NCBI RefSeq assembly: GCF_008636115.1
Contig: NZ_QLZD01000004.1
Span: 1-64,000, forward strand
Length of the DNA stretch: 64,000 nt
Source: Candidatus Tokpelaia sp.
GTDB taxonomy: Bacteria; Pseudomonadota; Alphaproteobacteria; Rhizobiales; Rhizobiaceae
Direction of reading: 5' to 3'
Position 1 is the stretch's first letter. Every line of letters begins with the position of its first letter. The translations under genes and the position numbers were made by a program. This document shows, piece by piece, positions 55,352 through 63,093 of the stretch. The notes below the pieces were generated by a model, which made no database searches, had not been told where the DNA came from, and saw only the letters and a program-made list of their open reading frames with translations.

Positions 55352-56023
55352 ATGGCCGCGACAGATTATGACCGCTTTCCCCGCCTTATGCTGACTTATG
55401 ATATAAGGCGCCGCCTTGCCCCGGCTTTATTGGCCGATATGCTGGCTATTGAGGCCTGCGCCGCCATTATTCTTTATGATTCCGGCGATAAAGCCGAAGA
55501 AGCCGTTTTTCAAAAAGCCGCTGAGCCGCTGGTGCCGCTTATCCGGAATTGCGGCCTGCCGGTCTTGATAGCCGAAAATAGCAGCCTTTGCGGCCGCCTG
55601 AAGGCTGACGGCGTGCATATAGAAGAACAAGACGCCCAAAGCCCGGAAATTCTGGCCGATATGCGCCGGAAATATGGGGAAAAGCGCCTGCTCGGTTATG
55701 GCAATCCGCATAATCGCCATAATGCGCTGGAAGCAGGAGAAGAGCGGCCGGATTATATGTTTTTCGGCAAATTGGGCAAAGATAAAAATCCGGCGCCGCA
55801 TCCGCGCAATGTGGCGCTGGGGGCATGGTGGGCAGCCATTGTGCAGATTGATTGCATTATTCAGGCAGGCAGCGCTTTGGCCAGTCTGGCCGGGCTGGCG
55901 GCAACACAGGCTGATTTTATTGCCGTGGAGGAAGCTGTTTTTGCCGCGTCTGACCCGCCAGCAGCCTTGGCGCAAGCGCAAAATCTGCTGGCGCGCCGGG
56001 TGCAAACGGGGCAGGAAATATAA
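55352..56023 (+). CDS. ThiE-like (thiamine phosphate synthase family) protein
   Basis: A 223-aa TIM-barrel protein of the ThiE/TenI group, close to a Hyphomicrobiales form usually annotated as thiamine phosphate synthase. DGVHIEEQD matches the family phosphate-binding region, but the canonical T-x-TK active-site loop is replaced by FFGKLGKDKNPAPHPRN, so true thiamine synthesis is doubtful. CIIQAGSALASLAGLAATQA is the late-barrel region. It sits 71 bp upstream of the Sel1-repeat gene on the same strand, an order conserved in the lineage. Confidence 0.8.
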   Translation: MAATDYDRFPRLMLTYDIRRRLAPALLADMLAIEACAAIILYDSGDKAEEAVFQKAAEPLVPLIRNCGLPVLIAENSSLCGRLKADGVHIEEQDAQSPEILADMRRKYGEKRLLGYGNPHNRHNALEAGEERPDYMFFGKLGKDKNPAPHPRNVALGAWWAAIVQIDCIIQAGSALASLAGLAATQADFIAVEEAVFAASDPPAALAQAQNLLARRVQTGQEI

Positions 56024-56094
56024 ACGGTCAGGGCTTCCGGCATTCATCAGCCGGCATAACGGGCCTGTCAAGAGGCAGCAAACAGGGGTTATAT

Positions 56095-57141
56095 ATGTCA
56101 CACAAATTTTTCGGTGCAGCCTTGCTGGTATTTTATGCCGGCCTTTCGGGTTTTGGCGCCCATACCGCTTTCGGTATCAATAATGTCACCCTGCCGGTAA
56201 CAGTGCAGCCTGGCGAGACAGCGGCCGATACGAGCAATAATGCAGGAACCGACGGAGACGAAAATCCGCCGGCGCCGGCGGATCCCGGCAAATGGTTAAA
56301 AAAAGGTGATTATGATTTTGCTTATGACGCTTATAGCTCCGGCCATTTTAAAACCGCCTTTCAAAATGCCATGCCGCGTGCCCAGGCAGGCGATATTTAC
56401 GCCCAGACTTTAATCGCTATACTCTATATGGAAGGGCGCAATGTCCCGCTTTCCCCGCAAAAAGCCGTTTACTGGTATGGCCGCGCTGCCAAAGGCGGCG
56501 ATCCGACAGCGCAATTACGCTACGGCATTGACATATTTAACGGCCTGCACGGTATAAGAGACCAGCAACAGGGAGAGGCCTATATTCGCCGCGCGGTTCA
56601 GGCCGGTGTGCCGCAGGCCTATTTTTATTACGGGCAAATTATGATGGATAATGCCCCGGCTGACGAACGCCCGGATATTGGGCTGGAATGGTTTTTGCGC
56701 GGTGCGGCTTTGGGTGACAGCAGCGCCGCTTATGCTGCCGCCAAAATTCTGGCCGAAGGCACGGCCAAAATTGCCCGCAATGACAGCCAGGCGCGCTTAT
56801 TGCTGGAGGCCGCAGCCAATAGTGACAGCGTAGCCGCGCAGATTGAGCTGGCCGGGTTTCTGGTAGAAGGCCGCGGCGGCGCCAAAGATGAAGAACAGGC
56901 TTTTGATCTGATGAAAATGGTGGCCGTAGCCGGGGTGCCGCCGGCGCAAGTCACCCTGGCGCGTTATTATCAACAGGGTATCGGCACCAAAGCCGATATA
57001 GTAAAAGCCGCCGCCTGGTATATGGCGGCCAAAAAGGCCAATTATCCTTCTGATGATCTGGAAGATATGATGGCGAAATTGACGCCGCAGCAAATAAAGC
57101 AGGCAAGGCAGGCCTCCAATCATTTGCTTGAGGCACCTTGA
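56095..57141 (+). CDS. Sel1-repeat exported protein
   Basis: A 348-aa protein with a signal peptide (FGAALLVFYAGLSGFGAHTA), a polar linker and about six Sel1-like helical repeats, for example AGDIYAQTLIAILYMEGRNV, AKGGDPTAQLRYGIDIFNG, ALGDSSAAYAAAKILAEGT and VAGVPPAQVTLARYYQQGIG. Such periplasmic repeat proteins act as scaffolds, often in envelope or signalling functions. Likely in an operon with the ThiE-like gene. Confidence 0.9.
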   Translation: MSHKFFGAALLVFYAGLSGFGAHTAFGINNVTLPVTVQPGETAADTSNNAGTDGDENPPAPADPGKWLKKGDYDFAYDAYSSGHFKTAFQNAMPRAQAGDIYAQTLIAILYMEGRNVPLSPQKAVYWYGRAAKGGDPTAQLRYGIDIFNGLHGIRDQQQGEAYIRRAVQAGVPQAYFYYGQIMMDNAPADERPDIGLEWFLRGAALGDSSAAYAAAKILAEGTAKIARNDSQARLLLEAAANSDSVAAQIELAGFLVEGRGGAKDEEQAFDLMKMVAVAGVPPAQVTLARYYQQGIGTKADIVKAAAWYMAAKKANYPSDDLEDMMAKLTPQQIKQARQASNHLLEAP

Positions 57142-57473
57142 TTGCCGTATTCTCCCCTGCCATAAACGACACCAGGCCATTATCGAGGAATCCGATGGGC
57201 GGATTTCACTCAGGCGCGGCCGCCGTCAGCCCTTATTTCGGTTTGCTCATGCAAGCAAGCGAAGAGAGACAAGCCGCCCCGCCCCTGAGGAAGACAGCCC
57301 GCTATATGAAAAAGCTCAATTATGTGAAAAAAGAGAATACCGCTTATCCCTATAGCAGTTCAAGCCGGGCGCTGAAAAAGATTTTGCCGGGAAACGCAGC
57401 CAAACTGCAACCTAAGACCTTTGCGGCTTTCATAGGCGCCGAGTATAGCTATGAAGACAAACAGCAAGGAAAA
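57142..57473. other. Intergenic stretch downstream of Sel1 gene
   Basis: About 330 bp between the convergent Sel1 and fdxA genes. An ORF from ATG 57194, with a fair ribosome binding site (GAGGA), runs on into the antisense of fdxA and resembles no protein; it is not called. Confidence 0.4.
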
Positions 57474-57812
57474 TCAGTCGCCGCTGCCGGGTTTGGGGGA
57501 GAAATATTGGGCGAATTTATCCTCAACCCCGTCCATTTGCCGCGCTTCCGGCAATTCGGCTTTTTTAACGGTGATATTCGGCCATTTGGCGGCATATTCG
57601 GCATTCAGCTCCAGCCATTTTTCCAGCCCCGGCTCGGTATCCGGCTTGATTGCCTCGGCCGGGCATTCCGGCTCACACACGCCGCAATCAATACATTCGT
57701 CCGGGTTGATAACCAGCATATTTTCGCCTTCATAAAAGCAATCAACCGGGCAAACTTCTACACAATCCGTATATTTACAGCGAATGCAATTATCAGTCAC
57801 AATATAGGTCAT
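57474..57812 (-). CDS. fdxA: Ferredoxin FdxA (7Fe-8S type)
   Basis: A 112-aa electron carrier. The first cluster motif [17 protein letters not shown] and the second [15 protein letters not shown] give the cysteine pattern of a [3Fe-4S]/[4Fe-4S] ferredoxin, and the C-terminal extension [14 protein letters not shown] is typical of alphaproteobacterial FdxA. ATG 57812 ([16 protein letters not shown]) is the family start. In most Hyphomicrobiales it sits between an S4-domain gene and carD; here both are missing. Confidence 0.95.
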   Translation of the reverse strand: MTYIVTDNCIRCKYTDCVEVCPVDCFYEGENMLVINPDECIDCGVCEPECPAEAIKPDTEPGLEKWLELNAEYAAKWPNITVKKAELPEARQMDGVEDKFAQYFSPKPGSGD

Positions 57813-58435
57813 CAGCCTTAGCTCCCATAATAGCGTATCAGAAAATGCCGTCAAACCGCCACAATGAAAACGCGGGCGCAGCAAAATCGCCGCCAGTATA
57901 ACTAATCAGGAAACGCGGTCAAGCCGCAGCACAGATGAGGCCGGAAAAAGGCTGCGATATTATAGCCTGTCAGAAACCGCAGGGGCGCGCGCAAGCGTGC
58001 AAACCGCAGGGGCGCGCGCAAGCGTGCAAACCGCAGGGGCGCGCGCAAGCGTGCAAACCGCAGGGGCGCGCGTAAGCCGTGCAAAATGCACCGCCGCCAC
58101 CGGAATCAATTCCGAAAAAATCAGGTGCCCGTTTTAAAACAAAACTGCCTTGGCGTAAAATAATTTTTCCCCGGCAGGCCACACTGGCTCCGTTTATTTC
58201 CCCGCCTGTCCGCTCTTATTTTTAGCCGATACAAACAGAATTTGATTGTAATCCCTTAATTTAGCGACAGCATTATAATCCGGCGCAGATTTTATATAAA
58301 ATTAACTATAATATACAGAAAGTTAAAAGAAATATCCCATATTGCAGATAAACCAAAACGGAGCCGGGGAAAGGCAAGAAAAACGCGCAGCAAAGGCTAT
58401 TTTACCCCGGTTTTCAGGCTTTAACGCGACCCGCT
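57813..58435. other. Gap between helicase fragment and fdxA
   Basis: About 620 bp where an S4-domain RNA-binding gene is usual in relatives. It contains the 27-bp repeat at 57974-58082 and an AT-rich stretch near 58250-58320. I see no S4 motif. A minus-strand ORF across the repeat encodes only LRFARLRAP-type repeats. Confidence 0.6.
57974..58082. repeat. 27-bp tandem repeat, four copies
   Basis: Three perfect copies of a 27-bp unit (57974-58000, 58001-58027, 58028-58054) and a fourth degenerate 28-bp copy to 58082. The unit begins AAACCGCAGGGGCGCGCGC. There are no spacers, so it is not a CRISPR. Located 162 bp upstream of the fdxA start. Confidence 0.95.
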
Positions 58436-60025
58436 CTATTGGCGCATTTTATCACGCAATGCCGCCAAAGCAGCAAAAGGCGAATCTTCAATATTCACCG
58501 GTTTGCCTTGCTTCCTGCCGTCAAAATTACGCGGTTTGCCAAAATTGCGTCTCTGATTGCTGCCGGGGCTGCCCGTCCTCTCCGCCGCCCTTTGCTCTTG
58601 CTGCGGCGCAGCGCTATTTCCGGCCGCGGCTGCTTTACCGGTTGCTGCTGCTTTTTGCTGTTGTCCGGCAAAGCGCTTGCCGGCCGCCGCAGCAACACCG
58701 CCCCGATTATCACGCAGTGCCTGACCTGCTTTATCAGGGGCAGAAGACAGCGGTCGTTTTTGCTCTTTTTTATGCGGCTTTTTGTAAGGGCGCCTTTGAT
58801 AACGCCATAAAAGGATAATTTCACCGGCCGCTTTGTCACTGCTCGCAAATTTTGATCCTACCGGTTCAGCCGCCGGCACAAAAGCATTTTCATCTGACTG
58901 CCGGGGGATAATCGCCGCTGTCTGAGCCGGCCAGTCCCCCACCGGCTCAGCGGCCGGCCGATTGATTTCACCCGCTTTTTCAGCGGCGGTTTCGTTTTTT
59001 TGTAAAAAAGCCCGGTAATCCACCTTGCTCACCGGCCGGGCTTTATAACCTGATTGCCGCAAAATTTCTTCCATATCTTCCGGCTTTGCTCCCAAAATAG
59101 AAAGCATAGCCTGACTAATGGTGAAATATTTGCCGTCATAAGCGCCGTCAGGCCGCGGCGCTGCCGCCTTTCCCGGCCGCCATGTCTGAGCATGGCGAAT
59201 CAAATCAGCACAGCGCTCCAGCATATCAATGCGCACTGCTCTTTTGCCCAATAAGCAGTATCCCGCCAAACGGTAAAAGGCGCGGTCTCCGCCCTCTTCA
59301 ACCGCAAAAGATGTGCGCCCCGCCATGAGCTGCGCCACAATATCGCTCTTGCCGGCACGCGCCTGAGCATTGTTTTTCAACGCCCATAACAGAGTCAAAG
59401 CCTGCGCCGGGGCGGGCTTTAACAAAGCCGGCAGAAAAACATGATAAACGCCGAAACGCACACCGAAACGCCGCAAAGCCGCGCGTGATTCCTGATCCAG
59501 CTCTTTGAGCTCAGCGGCAATTTCACGGCGCGGTACCACGCCTAGCTGCTCCACCAGCCGCAAGGCAATAAAGCGCGGCTTTTCTGTCAAAGCCTCTGCC
59601 CCGGCCAGATCAAACAAAGGCTTTAACGTCGTCTCACAATAAAAAGCAATAAAACGCCGCACACGCTGCGCCATTTTCTCCCGCGCCTGTGCGCCGGTTT
59701 CATCATCAGCCAGCAGCACAAATCCCGGGTGCAGCACATCTTCCCCCGGAATCAGACGGGCAATAAGCCAGCCGGCCCAACGCACAAATTCGTCTTGATC
59801 AACAGCCATATCGGCATTGGCGGCAGCAGCAAAACGCTCAGCCTGTTGCTCATACCAGGCCGTCACAAGCGGCGCCAGCTCAGCTTTTATCGCCGGCAAT
59901 CCGGCCGGATTTTCGCCGGTCAAAGCCAGGCGAAAACCCTCTATCCGCCCGATATTCTGCTTATTCACCATAATCTCGCCGGCAGGCGATATTTCGGCCT
60001 CGTGCATTTCAGTTTCTCTCATCAC
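58436..60025 (-). CDS. C-terminal half of a Suv3/MgpS-type helicase
   Basis: A 529-aa ORF matching the C-terminal region of the alphaproteobacterial Suv3-like helicase MgpS, normally about 1000 aa. It starts at the domain with AEISPAGEIMVNKQNIGRIEGFRLAL and continues through RFGVRFGVYHVFLPALLKPA and RAVRIDMLERCADLIRHA to a basic, Gln/Arg/Gly-rich tail. The RecA-like motor (Walker A, DExH) is absent, and no remnant is seen in the 440 bp upstream. The ORF is intact and starts at a domain boundary (GTG 60025 or ATG 60022). Either a decayed gene or a retained RNA-binding module. Confidence 0.75.
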   Translation of the reverse strand: MMRETEMHEAEISPAGEIMVNKQNIGRIEGFRLALTGENPAGLPAIKAELAPLVTAWYEQQAERFAAAANADMAVDQDEFVRWAGWLIARLIPGEDVLHPGFVLLADDETGAQAREKMAQRVRRFIAFYCETTLKPLFDLAGAEALTEKPRFIALRLVEQLGVVPRREIAAELKELDQESRAALRRFGVRFGVYHVFLPALLKPAPAQALTLLWALKNNAQARAGKSDIVAQLMAGRTSFAVEEGGDRAFYRLAGYCLLGKRAVRIDMLERCADLIRHAQTWRPGKAAAPRPDGAYDGKYFTISQAMLSILGAKPEDMEEILRQSGYKARPVSKVDYRAFLQKNETAAEKAGEINRPAAEPVGDWPAQTAAIIPRQSDENAFVPAAEPVGSKFASSDKAAGEIILLWRYQRRPYKKPHKKEQKRPLSSAPDKAGQALRDNRGGVAAAAGKRFAGQQQKAAATGKAAAAGNSAAPQQEQRAAERTGSPGSNQRRNFGKPRNFDGRKQGKPVNIEDSPFAALAALRDKMRQ

Positions 60026-60465
60026 TTCTCAAACCCGGCAGCGCAAGCGCAAAAGCACAAGCCTTAACAAACGCAAACCGCCGGCGGGAGTAAAGCAGCG
60101 CGCCGACAGCCTCGCTGCCGTTTTACCCTTTTTCCGGCCGCCGCGCAAGCAAGTCTTGCGCTTTGATTGACGCATAGATTTACCGGCTCACACCCGGCCG
60201 CCGCCGGCGGCAATAGCGGCAGGAAAATCAGCCGCAGCAGCAGGAAAATCGGGCTACTCTGCCGGCACCTGCCCGCTTTGGCCGGAAATTATGCAAGAAA
60301 TTTTCATACAGCTCTTGTATAAAGGCGGCGGCACTATCATAATAGGCATGGAAGGGCGGAACAGCAGCGCCGGCAAAGCGTTGTTTCCGCCGGAAATCTG
60401 CAGGCCGAGACAAGCCGCGATTTACGATAATTATCGCGGCAAGCTTTCCAAGGAGCACCAATCAC
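60026..60465. other. Divergent gap, helicase fragment / BI-1
   Basis: About 440 bp. A 7-bp-stem hairpin (GCGCAAG/CTTGCGC, 60143-60161 counting to the last G-C pair, then TTT) is seen. There is no trace of the missing helicase N-terminus. The end near 60440 should hold the promoter of the next gene. Confidence 0.5.
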
Positions 60466-61197
60466 ATGGCTGATTCACATAATATGCGCACAGCAATGCA
60501 GGGCCGCGCCGATGCGGCAATCGACCAGGGCTTGCGCAGCTATATGCTGGGCATTTACAATCTTATGGCTATCGGGCTGGTTATCACCGCTTTGGCCGCT
60601 ATGGGCATGGCGCAGCTTGCTGCCGGCAATGCACAATTAATGCAGACATTTTATGCCTCGCCTGTGGCCTATATTCTGATTTTTGCCCCGCTCATTGCCG
60701 TGCTGTTTTTAAGCTTCGGCATTCAAAAGCTCAGCACCGGCGCGGCAAGGCTTTTATTCATTGTCTATTCGGCTTTGGTCGGCCTGTCGCTTTCTTCCAT
60801 TTTCTTTATGTTCAGCAAAGCCAGCATTGCCCAGGTGTTTTTTATCACGGCTGCTTCTTTCGGTGCCCTGTCGCTTTACGGCTATACGACAAAACGTGAT
60901 TTGCGGCCGCTGGGCACTTTTTTGTTTATCGGCCTTATCGGCCTGATTCTGGCCAGCCTGGTTAATTTGTTTTTTCATTCCGGTGGCTTTAATTATCTCA
61001 TTTCCGTGATTGGTGTATTTCTCTTTGCCGGGCTGACAGCCTATGACACGCAAACTATCAAGGAAATGTATTATGAAGGCGACAGCGGTGACACTATGGG
61101 GCGCAAAGTGGTGATGGGCGCGCTGACGATTTATCTTGATTTTATCAATATGTTCATGATGTTATTGCAGTTGCTCGGCAATCGCACTTCTTCCTGA
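60466..61197 (+). CDS. Bax inhibitor-1/YccA family membrane protein
   Basis: A 243-aa protein with seven hydrophobic helices of the BI-1 family: SYMLGIYNLMAIGLVITALA near the start, FGALSLYGYTTKRDLRPLGT in the middle, and the signature FAGLTAYDTQTIKEMYYEGD with conserved Asp residues near the C-terminus. Family members act as pH-sensitive Ca2+ leak channels or modulate membrane proteases. The ATG has AAGGAG 10 nt upstream. A terminator follows. Confidence 0.95.
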   Translation: MADSHNMRTAMQGRADAAIDQGLRSYMLGIYNLMAIGLVITALAAMGMAQLAAGNAQLMQTFYASPVAYILIFAPLIAVLFLSFGIQKLSTGAARLLFIVYSALVGLSLSSIFFMFSKASIAQVFFITAASFGALSLYGYTTKRDLRPLGTFLFIGLIGLILASLVNLFFHSGGFNYLISVIGVFLFAGLTAYDTQTIKEMYYEGDSGDTMGRKVVMGALTIYLDFINMFMMLLQLLGNRTSS

Positions 61198-61238
61198 GGA
61201 TCCGGCGGCCCTTGGCCGCAACGCCTTTGATTATTCAG

Positions 61239-61274
61239 AAAAGCCCTGCTTGCCTGGTGTGAGCGGGGCTTTTT
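61239..61274 (+). terminator. Terminator of the BI-1 gene
   Basis: Arms AAAAGCCC-GCT and AGC-GGGCTTTT with one bulge or mismatch and an 11-nt loop, followed by T-run. It lies 41 bp past the stop codon. Confidence 0.7.
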
Positions 61275-61452
61275 GCTGCCTGCGATAGAGCCGGCAACGC
61301 TCATCATTGCCCGCTTTGCCGCGCACATATATTGACGCAGATTTATAAATTCTGTTTATCTTGCGGCAGTTTTATTTTATACTCACTCGCCGCCGGCGCG
61401 GCAGCAGGCACAAACCTTGCTATAACAGGCTTCAGAGCAGGAATTCGGCGTC

Positions 61453-62397
61453 ATGGCAGCTCACGATAATAACAATACCGGCCCTGCTCCTTTGGCTGAT
61501 TTACGCGCTTTGCGCGGTAATCTGGGCAAAACATTGCGCGACAGACGCGCAGCGCATAAAGCCGCGCAAAACGGTGCGGCCGCGGCTGAAGCTGAAATTT
61601 CCGCCTCGGCCCAAACGCAGCAAACACAGCCTTTGAGCGGTGAAATTATTCTCGCTTCCTATAATATTCATAAATGTGTCGGCACAGATAAAATTTTCAA
61701 CCCGCAACGCATTGTTGAAGTTATTGCCGGGTTAAAGGCCGATATTCTGGCGCTGCAAGAAGTGGATAAACGTTTTGGCACGCGTCATGGCCTGCTTGAT
61801 CTGGCTGAGCTGGAAAGAGAGACAGGGCTGCGCCCGGTGCCGATTCATTCTATTGCGCCGCAAGGGCAAGGCTGGCACGGCAATGCCCTGTTTTTTCGCG
61901 AAGGCAATATTTGTTCTATTGAGCAGATTGCCCTGCCGGGGGTAGAGCCGCGCGGCGCGCTGATTGTCGATTTTTATTTCAAAGCAGGGCCGCTGCGTAT
62001 TATTGCCGCTCATTTCGGCTTGCTGCGCCGTTCCCGAACTTTGCAGGCAGAGGCTGTTTTAACTTTTTTAAAGGCCAAGCAAAATATGCCGACAGTGCTG
62101 CTGGGCGATTTAAATGAGTGGCGCATCGGCAAAAACTCTTCCCTTAATCGCCTGAGAGATTTTTTTGTTGAGAAAACGGCAACTTCCCCCAGTTTTCCCT
62201 CGCGTTTTCCTTTATTGGCGCTGGACAGAGTCTTTGCCGCGCCGCATAATCTTGTCCGCTCGCTGACTGTCTGTGATACGCCGCTGGCGCGGCGTGCTTC
62301 CGACCATTTGCCCATTCAGGCGCTTATCTGTTTGCAGCCTCTGCCTGAGCAAACACAGCAAGCCGAAACAGCAACAGAGCCGCCGCTCCTATCGTGA
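61453..62397 (+). CDS. Endonuclease/exonuclease/phosphatase family hydrolase
   Basis: A 314-aa protein. After a polar N-terminus of about 60 residues the EEP fold shows LASYNIHKCVGTD, ILALQEVDKRFG, AHFGLLRRSR, LLGDLNEWRI and ASDHLPIQA, covering the metal-binding and catalytic residues. No signal peptide is evident. Substrate could be DNA, phospholipid or another phosphodiester. In related genomes this gene lies beside the cardiolipin synthase gene, as here. Confidence 0.9.
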   Translation: MAAHDNNNTGPAPLADLRALRGNLGKTLRDRRAAHKAAQNGAAAAEAEISASAQTQQTQPLSGEIILASYNIHKCVGTDKIFNPQRIVEVIAGLKADILALQEVDKRFGTRHGLLDLAELERETGLRPVPIHSIAPQGQGWHGNALFFREGNICSIEQIALPGVEPRGALIVDFYFKAGPLRIIAAHFGLLRRSRTLQAEAVLTFLKAKQNMPTVLLGDLNEWRIGKNSSLNRLRDFFVEKTATSPSFPSRFPLLALDRVFAAPHNLVRSLTVCDTPLARRASDHLPIQALICLQPLPEQTQQAETATEPPLLS

Positions 62398-62469
62398 TTT
62401 ACCGGCACACAACGCGCCTTAAAATCATAATACGCCCCTCGGCCCGCCGGCAGCACAGGCCAATCGGCG

Positions 62470-63045
62470 CTACTCTGCCATAGCGTCAACAGTGTCGGCA
62501 GCCGTGCTGTTATGGGGCATATTCAGGTGGTTTTTCTTATAGCGCCTCACCCGCTTGCGCATTGCCGCAATTCCGGCAAGCCCGGTAATAAAGCCGTAAA
62601 GAGCCAGAATCGCCGCAACGCCTGAAAAAAATGCTTCAATACCGGCATAATCACCGGTAAAGATAAGGCCCGCCCCGATTAACAACCCAATACCGGCCAG
62701 GAGATAATTAGCGGCATAAAAATGAACAAATGCCGTTTCCTTGCGGTAGCGCCACATGAGCCAATAGACAGCAAAGCCGGAAAGAAACGCCACCAGAATC
62801 AAGGAAAATAATGCCCAAATAACATTACTGAGCACTTCATCAGGTGCCATAAAGGCAAAAGGCATATTCTCAACCGCTTTGCCTGCCAAGGATATAGGGA
62901 TAGCAATAAAAGGCAGGCAGAACCACTGCCATTCTCCCTTACACATAAGTTTGATCGCCAGAACTACGCCATAAATATAAAGGCCTATAAGCGGTATACC
63001 AATGGCTAATCCTATTACTAAAGCGAATAATCCAGCCCCTGTCAT
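62470..63045 (-). CDS. Small polytopic membrane protein
   Basis: A 191-aa protein with about five hydrophobic helices (LFALVIGLAIGIPLIGLYIY, VIWALFSLILVAFLSGFAVY and others) and a basic, then polar, C-terminal tail. No family recognised. A strong AAGGAG precedes the ATG at 8 nt. It follows the cardiolipin synthase gene by 48 bp on the same strand. Confidence 0.8.
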   Translation of the reverse strand: MTGAGLFALVIGLAIGIPLIGLYIYGVVLAIKLMCKGEWQWFCLPFIAIPISLAGKAVENMPFAFMAPDEVLSNVIWALFSLILVAFLSGFAVYWLMWRYRKETAFVHFYAANYLLAGIGLLIGAGLIFTGDYAGIEAFFSGVAAILALYGFITGLAGIAAMRKRVRRYKKNHLNMPHNSTAADTVDAMAE

Positions 63046-63093
63046 TTATTAACTCCTTATGGCACTATTATAACTTGCAAGCCTCTGACAGAC

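Noticed and set aside
57194-57821. Plus-strand ORF with a fair ribosome binding site running into antisense fdxA
   Set aside because: Its second half is the complement of the conserved ferredoxin gene and the first half resembles no protein.
57974-58082. Possible CRISPR array
   Set aside because: The 27-bp units are directly adjacent with no spacers, and no cas genes occur in the window.
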